Below are positions 1 through 12,700 of a stretch of 64,000 bases of DNA, one piece after another (positions within the stretch are counted from its first letter, which is position 1; each line of letters starts with the position of its first letter). Below the pieces are notes generated by a model. It searched no databases. It was not told the origin of the DNA and saw only the letters and a program-made list of their open reading frames with translations. Source of the DNA: Dromiciops gliroides (Eukaryota > Chordata > Mammalia > Microbiotheria > Microbiotheriidae); assembly GCF_019393635.1 (NCBI RefSeq), contig NC_057861.1:153777544-153841543 (forward strand). Direction: 5' to 3'. The translations under genes and the position numbers were made by a program.

Positions 1-499
1 AACATATATAGTACTCAGCACGTCAACGTGTTTGTAAAAGATTTTGTTCTATTTTGAAGCATCAGTCCTGTCTTCCTTCCTACTTAGGGATACATTGCTG
101 ATTTTTTTTCCCTCCACAAGAAAAACAAAGTAAAGCAACTTATGTTGAGAGCTCCTAGGAGGCATAGGCTATTTATTATCTTTGTATTTGCTAGTATTTA
201 GCATAAAGCTTGAGGTATAGTAGGCATATAATTCAATTGCTTAATTGAATTGAACTTCACAGGATGGGATCTTGGTCCAGTAGCTTCCATTCAATTCAAT
301 AAATATTTATTAAGTGCCTACTATGTGCCAGGCACTGTGCTAAACTGCTTGTTAGTGGAGAGGCAAAGGAGTATAGGTTATAATATTCTAATCTGTAAAT
401 TGAGAAGCGGTTGGGAATAAAATGTCCTTTTAAAATCCCTTCCAGTTCTAAATCCTATGAAGTAACACTAGGCAAAAAAAAAATCGGTTCCGCAATGTA
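1..499. other. Upstream intergenic sequence, no gene seen
   Basis: AT-rich. The only recognisable piece is at 285-345, a fragment with 'tattaagtgcctactatgtg' that belongs to an old dispersed repeat seen again near 14.9, 15.5, 24.5 and 58.4 kb. In human the divergent neighbour DECR1 lies well upstream of NBN; nothing of it is visible here. Confidence 0.5.
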
Positions 500-757
500 G
501 GTTTTGTTCCCTCCTCCAACCACCAGGTGGCGGAGCAGTCACTAACTTTTCCCAATGTCTTCACTTCTCTCCCCTGCTTAATCATCGGAACACGTAGAGG
601 GCCTTGTTCCCGGGAACGCGCACGTTCCAGCGATGCGCAGGGGGCGCGCCCGTTGGCATCAGGAAGCAACGTCACTCACTGATAGTCCTCCTCGTTCGCG
701 CGTGTAAAGCGCCTCAACTAGAGGACGGCTCCCCGAGCCCGGACCTCGACCGGGCTC
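500..757 (+). promoter_or_regulatory. NBN: NBN promoter and 5' UTR (CpG-rich, TATA-less)
   Basis: CpG density rises sharply from about 585 and stays high to about 800, which marks the 5' part of a CpG island over the first coding exon. I see no TATA box. Visible elements are a palindromic TTCCCGGGAA near 606, an NRF1-like GCGATGCGC near 630 and an ATF/CREB-like half site AACGTCAC near 669. The transcription start probably lies between about 640 and 740, but the sequence alone does not fix it. The exact extent of the 5' UTR is inferred. Confidence 0.7.
520..533 (+). promoter_or_regulatory. CTCF-like core motif upstream of NBN
   Basis: CCACCAGGTGGCGG matches the CTCF core (CCASYAGRKGGCR) at essentially every defined position. 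It sits about 240 bp upstream of the start codon at the edge of the CpG island. This is a motif match only; binding is not shown. Confidence 0.55.
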
Positions 758-794
758 ATGTGGACACTTCACTCCACCGCGGGTCCGGCCCGAG
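758..794 (+). CDS. NBN: NBN coding exon 1
   Basis: 37 coding nt, the same as human. The exon encodes residues 1-12 and the first base of codon 13, and is followed by the donor GTAAGG. It lies inside the CpG island. Intron 1 is about 5.6 kb. Confidence 0.93.
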
Positions 795-3700
795 GTAAGG
801 ACGGCGGAGGTATGGCGGCTGAACAGGCCCAAGCTGGAGTCCCCACGTTGGCTCACAGCCCTGCCTTTCCGGCCAAAGGGAAGAACAGGAAAAGGGGAGA
901 AAAGCTGCTGTGGTAATTGGGAAGTGTGGGGAGGAGGGGGAGGAAGGAGCACCGGCAGGGGTTGTGGGGTCATGAGGCATCTTTCAAATCACTCCCCTCT
1001 CCTTAAATCGGTAAAGTTTTTCTCCTGAAACCCCAGTCGCTCTCCTCTGATCCTGCTCCTCTGCTCTTAGCCGATTGGTCAGGCGGCCGGAAGCCCCGCC
1101 CCTGTAAGTAGGGGCGTGGTTGACGGGAATGCAACCTTCCTTAGAACTCCCGCAAACTCGTGAGAGAGGGAGGCGTGATCCACTGTGGGAAATCCCTGAT
1201 TAGCTTGATGTGCGAACAGGGCATGTAGCTTTACCAGGGACTTTTTCTTAGAACAACAACAATTATATTATATAATTATATATTAATTATATATTATTAT
1301 ATAATATATTTTAGCTAGGTTTTTTATAGCGCTTTAAAGTTTGCAAAGCACCTTACAAATATTAGTTCCTTTGAAGGTCACAACAACTCTAGGAGGTACA
1401 TGCTATTAGTATCCCTATTTATAGATGAGAAAATTGAGAATACGCCTCAATGTACTGCAGGTCTTATAGAATGAATTTTAGAGGTGAAAAAAACTATATA
1501 GTTCATCATCGTTCAGTTGCTTAGGTGCAGTGGAAAAGATGGAAAGCTGGATTTGGGATTCAGGAAGACTTGAGTTCGAATTACGACTCAGACATTTACA
1601 AGCTTTGTGACTCGGGGCAAGTCACTAACCCATCTCGGTGGCCTCTCAGGTCCCTCCCGGCTCTAAATCTGTTTTCCAAGGCTCTTCAAGGGTGCCGTAG
1701 GCTTCTTTACTAGGTCCACATTATTTTGTGCTTCATAATAGCAGTGTAATTAAGGTCCAAACCTTATGTTCTAGTACTGGGATGGATTATTTGTGATCTC
1801 ATCAGGGTTGGTCCTCTACTGGTGCAGATCACAATACATCCTTACCTTTTCATCCTGTGATTGTTCTTCAAAGATTTCTATTCTTTTATGGAGACCTACT
1901 TAGAAAATGACTGTCCATCTGTTATTCTTGTCAACCTATCTTCTATTCATAAAGAGTATTGTTTAAAAGAGAAGTAACAAAGTAGCTCCTGCTCACTCTA
2001 AAAGGATATTTTATTCATACGGCATTGCATATTTTTAGACTTAGTGCTAATTGTTAATTCATTTCCATCAAATCAGTGATAATATTTGCATTTAACTAAG
2101 CTACTGTGAGGGCACATCTCAGGGTCTGACTCAAGGTTCTATCACAGCTTTGTTCTCATCGAAATGATGAAAAAATTTAATCTAGAGTTTGGTCTCACAT
2201 AGCCAATTAAATTATTAGATGCTAATTGGCCTGATAGTTCATGTGTACTAAAGTAAAGTACAAATTGATTTTGTTAAATATTCTAGGTGGTCTGCATCCC
2301 ACCTCCAGTAAGCCAGGGCCCATAATATTGAGAAAGTAGTCCTACCTTCTTAGTTTGACAATTGAGAAAACAATAGCTGACGATGAATTTACTTGAATTA
2401 AGGTCATAACCCAAATTTGTAGCATTTGAGATTAGAACCCAATTCCTCTGATTCCCTGTCCCACTGTGCCTTTGATCTGAATTTTAATTAGTCCACAGTA
2501 CTTCATCCTGATTATGAAGTAAATTCAATAAAGATATTGGTGATGAAGTAGCAAAAGGGTTGATAGGATTTATTCAACAATTCTTTTATGCTCCAAATTT
2601 TCGTAATTCAAGGTGGTAATACTAAGGACAAATTTCCTTTACAAGCCCCTTGGTCTTTTTAGCTCTTGCTGCTAGTTGTAGGATGCCTTGTTTGCTACTT
2701 ACGTTAAGTACTGGCTTGATACTGGACACCAACACATACCAGTTACAAGTCTGTCTTCTGGACATTGCAATAATATAGTACAGTTTTCACAACTAACCAC
2801 AAGATGGCAACAGAAGACCAGCTACAAGAAAACATTGTAAAGTGTTTAATAGGAATTCATTAAATCCACTGCCAATTTGGAGGTAAGGGACAGTTATTTC
2901 ATGTGTTTATTTAAACAATTTTTATGATAAATTTGTGGTATGAAACTGTGATTTCAATTATTGTGAGAACCTCTCACCTTACAGAGTGGAAAATCTCCCA
3001 GCCAATAGAGATACTATAATGCTTTTCCACATTTGCAGAAACTTGAAGCCAAGTCTTCTGTCTCCAAGGTTAGTCCTGTGTCTGTCTGCCATGAGACAGT
3101 GCCACACTGCCATGAGAATCACTAAATGGAGCTCCATGAGGCCTGGGACTTTATCTTATTTGTTCTTTTATTTATTTATTTATTGGTGAGGCAATTGGGG
3201 TTAAGTGACTTGCCCAGGGTCACACAGCTACTAAGTGTCAAGTGTCTGAGGTCGGATTTGAACTCGGGTCCTCCTGAATCCAGGTCTGGTGCTCTATCCA
3301 CTGCGCCACCTAGCTGCCCTTATTTCTTCTTTTTATCTCCCTGTCCCATTAAACATTTGGAGACTTGAATGAAAGTTGCACAAAAACATCAGACATGCCA
3401 GTAAATATTTAAGACAATGATAGGTCTTTGTTATTGTGCATTTGAATTCATGTAAAGAAAAAAAAAATAAGGAGATACAAGGAGGGCTGATATAGTAAGA
3501 AAAATCTACAACCTGAGTCTTCAGTACTTCACTACCAGTTCCAAGGAAGGGAGACACCAGGATGGCCAGAAGGCATGACCATTAGTTTTTTTGGATGGGA
3601 AGAAATGTATGTATTTTCGTGTTAGGAAGTGGTTAAATGGTGAAGTTGTCATTCAAGACTTGTTGAAGGAGATGTGACTTGAGTTGGTCCTTGAAAAATG

Positions 3701-6700
3701 GAGTTTAGAGAGGCTTGAAATACCAGAGCCTAGCACAGTGTCTTGCATTCCCTTGCTGGGAATACTAATTATAATTACTTCAAAACTCTAAGAAGGGGGG
3801 CAGCTAGGTGGTGCAGTGGATAAAGCACCAGCCCTGGATTCAGGAGTACCTGAGTTCAAATCCAGTCTCAGACACTTGACACTTAGTAGCTGTGTGACCC
3901 TGGGCAAGTCACTTAACCCTCATTGCCCTGAAATAAACAAAAACAAAACAAAACTCTAAGAAGGATCCTTGATTTATTTGATATGCAAATTCACTCCCTT
4001 TGCCTCCAGTTGTTAAGAGTAAGCTTTTATTGAGCTCCTATTGTGTTTGAGGAATAGTGTAAACCCTGGGGATAGAAGACCATCCCTGACCTCAGGGAAC
4101 TTACAAACTAATTAGGGAAGACAATACACATAAGGAAACTAAAATGACTTCCAGAAGTTTACCTGTTTTGGGGGTATGATGGTTGTGGAGTAGAAACTAA
4201 GCATAGCATTGAAAAATAGTGGGAAATGAGTAGACCTCTGTATTAAATGTGGGTTGGTATTTATGAATTTCTATGGCTAAAAAATTCACTATTTCCAGTA
4301 TGGTAATGTTTCTTCAAACTAACAAGGCTGATCCTTGGACTTAAGATATATAAGTATTACATACTATCACTGGGAAGGCACTTGAAACATTTGCAGTCAG
4401 GAAGATTCACCTTCCTGAGTTTAAATATAGCTGCAAACACTTACTAGCTGGGTGACCCTGGGCAAGTCATTTAACTCTGTTTGCCTCAGTTTTCCTCATG
4501 TAAAATGAGCTGGAGAAGGAAATGACAAACTACTCCAATATCTTTGTGAAGAAAACCCCAAATGAGAACATGAAAAGTCAAACACAACTGAAAAACAATT
4601 GAACAACAAAGGAGTGCTTTGCAAAACTAAAGTCACTATATAAATGTTTATTATTATCCATTTTATTGTATTTACAGGAAAATGTTAGTCATAACCAGAT
4701 TGTGGTTAATCAGCTAAAAACAATTGTGTTGTTGTTTTTTCCTAATCCACACAAAATCAATAAGTGTTCTTCATGCTATGTTTTCTGGCTCCAAGTTACT
4801 GTTATGAGCAAAATAAAATATTTATAATATTAAAATTTTTATGTTCACTTTCACAACTCTCATACTAATTTAGTATAAACTTTCACTTCAAAAATTACCT
4901 GTATTAATTGTATGCTTGGTTGACAAATTCTAGCAGTAGCTAGAATCTGCCAATATTTGAAGCATACTTGAGAAAATGATTTGTAAATTGAATCATTTTA
5001 AGTCATCTAAGAGTGCTGTTTAAGGGAACCTTGTGAATGAAGTGGGGAAAAAAATTAGAGTAAATAACTTCTTTCCTTCCTACATTTTAGTTTTATCAAT
5101 TGACATTTTTTGTATAATGAGTGCTTTAAAAAAACATTCTATATTTTTATCGATCAAGGAAACTAACTTGAGGGAGTGGTAAAGGATGACAGTTGGACAG
5201 TCCTAATACTCCAATGATGTCCTCTTTGTGTCAGGGTGTCCAAATTACCAAGAAAATTGTTGTCGGGTGTCAGGCATGCATGGGTTATGATTCTTGTCAT
5301 TGGAAGAAATATCCCTATTGATAAGATCACAGATTTGTTGGAGTATTTGATTAAAGAAATACTTCTTAGCAATATTTATTCCTATTAATTCTTAATTGAT
5401 CATTAACCTCTTCTTAACCTCTCAATGACCCAGGGAACTTCTTGCAGATTATTTGTTGCTTATTTGGAATTATGCCCAAAGGGTTATAAAGCTGCTGTGC
5501 ATATCCTTTGACCCAGCAATACCACTATTAGGTCTTTTTCCCAAAGAGATCATAAAAAAGGGAAAAGGACCCACATGTACAAAAATATTTATAGCTGCTC
5601 TTTTTGTGGTGGCAAGGAATTGAAAATTGAGGGGCTGCCCATTAATTGGGGAATGGCTGAACAAGTTGTGGTATATGAATGTAATGGAATTCTGTTGTGC
5701 TGTAAGAAACGATGAGCAGGCGGGTTTCAGAGTAACCTGGAAGGACTTGCATGAATTGATGATGAGTGAGATGAGCAGAACCAGAAGAACATTGTACACA
5801 GTATCATCAATATTATGTCTTGATCAATTGTGATAGACTTGATTCTTCTTAGCAATACAATGGTCCAAGATAGTTCCAAAGGACTCATGATGGAAAATGC
5901 TCTCCAAATCCAGAAAAAAACAAAACAAAACTGTGTAATATGGATGCAGATTGAACCATACTATTTCTTTTGGTTTTGGTGCTGTTGTTTTTCTTTTTTG
6001 AGGTTTTTCCTTTTTGAACTCTGATTCTTCTCTTATAACATGACTAATGCAGAAATATGTATAATGTTATTGTACATATGTAACCTATATCAGATTACTT
6101 GCTGTCTTGGGGAGGGAGGGAGAAAAATTTGAAACTAGAAATCTTATAAAAACAAATGTTGAAAACTGTCTCTACATGTAACTGGAAAATAATAAAATAC
6201 TTGCATAATTTAAAAATATATATTTGTTGCTCAGCATTAATATACATTCTTCTTACTTGAAATTCCCTATGGGTCCAGACCAAAAAAATCCCAATACTTT
6301 AAAACACAAATTTGATTTGAGTAGAACATTTCAGTAGTTTTTAGCTAGCAAAAATAAAAGTGTTTCTTTAAAACCATTTCTTTAAGATGGAAAAATCTTT
6401 GGAATTTTCATTAAATAAATATTCTTTATGATTTCCTTAGGAGACCCTTATCGACTTTTGGTTGATGTTGATTACATCGTTGGAAGAAAAAATTGTGGAA
6501 TTCTAATTGAAAATGATCAGTCAATCAGTAGAAATCATGCTTTGTTGAGAGTCAGACATTCTATGAACAACCTGGTATGCTTCTTCCTTTATTATCATAG
6601 ATTGTTGTTGGGTTAGTTGTACTATATGTTTGCGGAAAGAAATGATTGTTTTGAAATTGGAAAAAAAGATTTTGTGGGGATTATTTTTAAGATAAAAATG

Positions 6701-9700
6701 GTCTTGGGGCGGCTAGGTGGCACAGTGGATAAAGCACCGGCCCTAGATTCAGGAGTACCTGAGTTCAAATCCGGCCTCAGACACTTGACACTTACTAGCT
6801 GTGTGACCCTGGGCAAGTCACTTAACCCTCATTGCCCTGCCTAAAAAATTAAAAAAATATATATAAAATGGTCTTCTTTTTTTCAATGATAGCAGAAATA
6901 AACAATTGTACCTTGTTAGAAGTGACTTCTCTTTTTGATATTCTACTCTAGATCTTCATTCAGCTTTCAAAAATTGTACAAATAAACATGCGTGCATATG
7001 CTGAAATTATTGTAATTTTGCAAAAGCCTAGTATCACACTGATTTGAGGATTTTATTTTTTTATGTTCCATCTTGGCATCAATTACTTTATATTTATGTA
7101 CCTTTTCTTCATAGGGAGTAAGTCAGTGGACAGTTGCAGATTTATACTGAAGAGTCAAGATTTGGAGTGCTTTGGCTTCTTTGTACTTAAAAAAAAATCC
7201 AATCCTTTTTCTTAAATAGACTGAGAGTGAGTGATATCTTAGAGCCATGTAAAATAGAGCACAGTATAGTGGGAAAATTAAAAAAAAAAAAAGAAAATGG
7301 ATTCAGAGATGTTCAGTATCTGGGGAGGGAGACACATTTCAACTCCTAAATGGTGGGGGTGGGTGAGAGAAGAACAGAACATGGTCAAGTTGGAAATGCT
7401 TCTGTAGCAAAGGAATGTGTTTGGGACCATGGTGATTGATAAAGGTGAGATAGTTATAGAAAGTATAGAAAAACTTGGAAGATTAGAATAGATAACATAC
7501 TTGGATTACAAAGTACTAAGAGCTGAGTGTCTAAAATCAAGGAATGCTGAAAATTCTTCTAACTAAAGGAGAGAGACAGCACATTGAGGGAAGGCTGATG
7601 GTTGCCTGGGGGAGAGTTATCAAAATGTTCCAAAGGAAAAGTGAATTGTTGAATAAAGACCACAGTTCTAACAGGAAGTAGCAACAATGACAATATCCAG
7701 TTTTATCATAAGGGTGACTATCATTTTAGCATCTTCACCAAAGTTTTCAACCTATTTTGTTTGGTATACTTTTTTCATGGAAATTAATCCTTGATTTCAT
7801 AGTGATTTTCCTATTGACAATACAAACATGTCTTTATGACTTCATATATTTAAAACATTAGTGGTATTTTAAAGTGTATTTTCTGAGTGGCAAGAAACAT
7901 TAATGCATGTGTTCATTTCCAGAGTCAGGCTTCTGAAATCCCTACATTGACAATAAAAGATAATTCTAAATATGGTACATTTATTAATGAAGAAAAAATG
8001 CAGAATGCGATTCCACTACCTTTAAAGACAGGAGACAGAGTTACCTTTGGAGTCTTTGAAAGCAAATTTAGGTAAGTACTTTTTAGATGGATATTTAAAT
8101 GGACAAACTTTCTCCCTGTGGCCAAGTTTTGTGGTTTGTTTGTTGTGTTTTAAACCTGAGCTGGTGATTATTTTGTTTTTTATCCTCAAAACTGGTAGGG
8201 CCATGCATCCAGTTTGTCAAAACAAAACAGAATTATACAATACAAATCAGAGTCAGAGAATCTCAGAGTTAGAAGGGACCACTGAGGCTGTCTACTCCAA
8301 AGTCAGTGCTAATAATCAGAGAGCAAGGACAAGCAAATCACAAGGATTGTTGTTTGCATTCCACCAATAGAAAAAGTAAGATGAGAACTTTTCAAAATGC
8401 CTATGTGAGGCCCATTAGTAGGGGTCACAGCTCTCAAATTTTAAAGGTGGTATAGTATATTCAAGGATGAAAATTAGAAGAGAAATCGTTTGGTTCCTAC
8501 ATAATGCAACACTGATATTGGAGCCACATTTGTCCAGTGCGTTTTTAGATCCTGAAGTGTCACTTCCTATATTGTTTTATGTTTTGTTTTTTGTGTTTCT
8601 CTTTGTTAAAATTAATGTTATTTTTCTTCATTAACAAAAATCTATTTTCTCTTCCTCCTATCTCCTCTCCCCTCCCTGTCATTGGAAAAACCAGAAGTCA
8701 TGTAAAAAATAGAGTCAAAGAAAACAAATTTCTACATTGGTCATGATCCCCCCCTTCTCGCCTTTTCCCTACCCCTAAAAATATCTCCCACAATGCTCTC
8801 TCATTCCAGTACCTCCATGCCAGGAGCTTGGGAGCATGCTTCCTTACTGATCCTCTGAAATCATTGTTGATCATTGATTGCATTGATCCAAGTTCTCAAG
8901 TCTTAAGAGTGGGTGAAAGTATAAGTGGGTCCTTTATGCTGTTGATTATAGTGTTTCTTGTTTTTATACATGATGAGATTTAAAATAACTCTGAGTCTCT
9001 TTAATCTGAATGAAATGAAAAGAGAAAGGCTTTTCTTTGAACTAACCAGTTTCATGGTGGATTAGAAACTGATCTGGTTTAGTCTCTACTAAACAGGTAA
9101 CTTTTCCAACTGGTCTATTTTCTTATCTTTATTAAGCCCATTATAAAACTTATGTAATTTTTTATTCCCTACAGAGTGGAATATGAACCATTGGTTGCAT
9201 GTCCCTCTTGTTTAGATGTGTCTGGAAAAACTGTTTTAAATCAAGCTGTCTTACAACTTGGAGGACTTGTTGTAAACAACTGGACAGAAGAATGTACTCA
9301 CCTTGTTATGGTGTCAGTTAAAGTTACTATTAAAGTAAGTTGAATATACTATGGTGTTAAAAATCCAGTGAAGCTTAAATTTCTAGTTACCAAACAACAT
9401 TTCTCAGATGTGAAAAATTATCATGCAGTTTTCTGAAATAACTTCAGAGTTTCAAAGTTTGTCAAAATAATTACTGCTCGAGTACATCGTCTTTATTGTC
9501 TAAAAATGAAAACTATATGAAGCTCTGGATTGTAAAGAGGAATTAAAATTACATTGACCTATAGAAATGTACAAGTATTCCTGTCTAGAATATAGTATAA
9601 GTTAAATGCACCTTTTCAGAAACAAAGAGACCTTAAAGGAGGAAGAAAAGCCTGAAGCAGGGATGAAAAGTTCACCTTCATGATTTTGGGGTGATCCCCC

Positions 9701-12700
9701 CATGCTTATGTTTTAGGTATAAAAGAGTGCCTAGGAGTGGCACTCATTAGTTTTTTTTACCTTTTCTTCTGTAAAGTGAGTAACAATTTGCAGTTCTATA
9801 ACCATTATATTTAGGTAACTTTCCATTTGAAATAGGTTTTTATTTGTGTTCATTTGTATAGGATTAGAAACTAGCCTCAGTAATAATAACTTTTTGAGGT
9901 AGACTTAGGAGGTTAATCCATTTTAAGTGCTCCATTTGAGTTGGAAAGGGAACTTTGAGGTTGCTTAATCCAACACCCTTGTTTTATAGATGAGGAATTA
10001 AGGCTCATAGAAGACATATGTGACTTGTTCCAGGTTATATAGTATATGTAGAAGGGCCCCAAGCCTATTTCTTCTCATTCCAAGTCAAGGGCTCTTTTCA
10101 CTATTACTGTGATGGAATTTTATTTTAAAAATCACTAGCCAGAAGTGTTAACCTCATTGTATGTCTTAGTAAAAAAAAAGAAAATTACTTTTTTTCTATG
10201 GTTTTTCTGTATTTATTACTAAACTCTGGTACTTTCTTTGATCTGCTCATAGTATTGAAGTATTTTTCAATTGAATTTTTTGGGTCAGTTTTCAAGCATT
10301 CTTTTCTCCCCACCATCATCCCATCCTCCCCCTCTCCTCCCCAAAAAAATGAGAGGAAAGGTAAACCCTTGTGACAAATACTTGACAAATACTTGACAAA
10401 TAGTCAAGGAGAACAAAGTTCCATGACAGCCTTGTCCAAAAACGTTTAGTCAGTAATAATAATAATAAAGCTAGCATTTATATGGTGTTGCGAGATTTGC
10501 AAAACATATTACATATGTTATCTCACTACAAAAACCCTGTGAGGTAGGTGCTATTATTATAGCCTTATATCAGATGAGGAAACTGTTAGGACGTGTGTTG
10601 CATTCCTCTTCATTGGTTATCTCTAGTCATGGCTGTCCATTACGTTGAGTACTATAGAATTTATACAGAATTGGGGGGGGGTGGGTGAGGCAATTGGGGT
10701 TAAGTGACTTGCCCAGGGTCACACAGCTAGTAAGTGTCAAGTGTCTGAGGCCGGATTTGAACTCAGATCCTCCTGACTCCAGGGCTGGTGCTCTATCCAC
10801 TGTGCCACCTAGCTGCCCCGAGTACTATAGAATTAAAAAATATAATCCAATTCCCTCATTATACACATAAAGAAACTGAGGCCCAAAGAGGCACAGTGAC
10901 TTTCCTGTGGTCATGAATGAAGTAAAGAACAAGGTCAATATTTTAAATTGTCTGTCTTAAAATCAAATGCTTATTCTAGGACATTGCATTTTATTCTTTT
11001 ACCTTCTAGAAACTTTATTTGGAGACAAGTAACACTATTTGGGGGTTGTGGGTGGGTTGGGTTGTATGTAGGCTTTGTGAAAGACTGTGAGACTTCAAGG
11101 TTTTAACTCTAATCTTAGAATTGCAGGATCATTGATTTAGCAAGCTGGAAGAATCTTTGAAGATTAGCTAGACCAATCCCCTTATTTTAAAAATTGAAGT
11201 TCAGAGAGTAATTGACTTGCCTAGGGTCACACAGATAAGTAGCAGAGCAGAGCTGGGACCTGCATCTGGGTCTGCAGACATCAGTTCTAATTCTCTTTCC
11301 ACTGCACTATATCTTTGACCGCCACTGAGCATCAAATATATGAAATTATGCACAATATGAATACTGGGAATAAGCAGCTGTGATTGTTGAATCCAATTAA
11401 GGTTTTTTTTTTCTTTTTTTCCCCCTAAATGTAAGAGTCCTTATTCTGTGTGATACCTTGAGGCTTTTACAGATAGTAAGTTAAAGTTGTATTTTTTTAA
11501 AAATACTGTAGGGGGGCGGCTGGGTGGCACAGAGGATAAAGCACTCAGGAGGACCTGAGTTCAAATGTGGCCTAAGATACTTGACACTTACTAGCTGTGT
11601 GACCCTGGGGAAGTCATTTAACCCTCACTGCCCACCCCCCAAAAATAAATAAATAAAAACATTGTAATGAAAAAATTACATCCCAAAATAGGACATGTCG
11701 TTGACTTTTAGCTACTCTCATTATGGCAGGATGGTAAGCTATATGGTTATTTTGGGAACAGCCTGTTCTCTGTTGTTGCCATTGAGGAAAATGAAATTGA
11801 TCATATTTCTCTCAGATAAGTCTTCTGTTACCTTTGTGTATACATATTTGCTATGCATTCTTTGTTTTGTTTTTGTTTTTTGGTTTTGTTTTAGTGAGGC
11901 AATTGGGGTTGAGTGACTTGCTCAGGGTCACACAAGCTAATAAGTGTTAAGTGTCTGAGGCCAGATTTGAACTCAGGTACTTCTGACTCCAGGGCCGGTG
12001 CTCTATCCACTGCGCTACCTAGCTTGTTTTGTTTTTGTTTTGTTTTGTTTTGTTTAGTTTTTAGTGAAAATTTGGTTTGTTTGTTTGGGTTTTTTTGCAG
12101 GGCAGTGAGGGTTAAGTGACTTGCCCAGGGTCACATAGCTAGTGTCAAGTGTCTGAGGTTGGATTTGAACTCAGGTCCTCCTGAATCCAAGGCCAGTGCT
12201 TTATCCACTGCGCCACCTAGCTGCCCCTGCTATGCATTTCTTAATGATTACTAGCCACTGTTCTTATTTTTTTTTTTTTTTGGTAATGATAGCTAATAAA
12301 CAAATTTGTTTGTCTCATTTTAGACAATATGTGCGCTGATTTGTGGTTGTCCTATTGTAAAACCAGATTATTTTACTGAATTACTCAAAGCCATTCGGGC
12401 AAAGAAACAGCCTCCAAAACTTGAAAGGTAAAGTATATTTTCATTATCACATTCAAGGAAAAGTTGTCTTAAAACATCATCTCATATTTATTTATTTATT
12501 TATTTTTGGTGAGGCAGTTGGGGTTAAGTGACTTGCCCAGGGTCACACAGCTAGTAAGTGTTAAGTGTCTGAGGCCGGATTTGATCTCAGGTACTCCTGA
12601 CTCCAGGGCCGGTGCTCTATCCACTGCACCATCTAGCTGCCCCAGATTTAATTCTTAATGACAACGTAAAAACCAATTATATTTATGCTTTCACAGAATT

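Noticed and set aside
659-980. Minus-strand open frames over the CpG island
   Set aside because: They are shadows of the NBN promoter and exon 1; nothing supports a divergent coding gene there.
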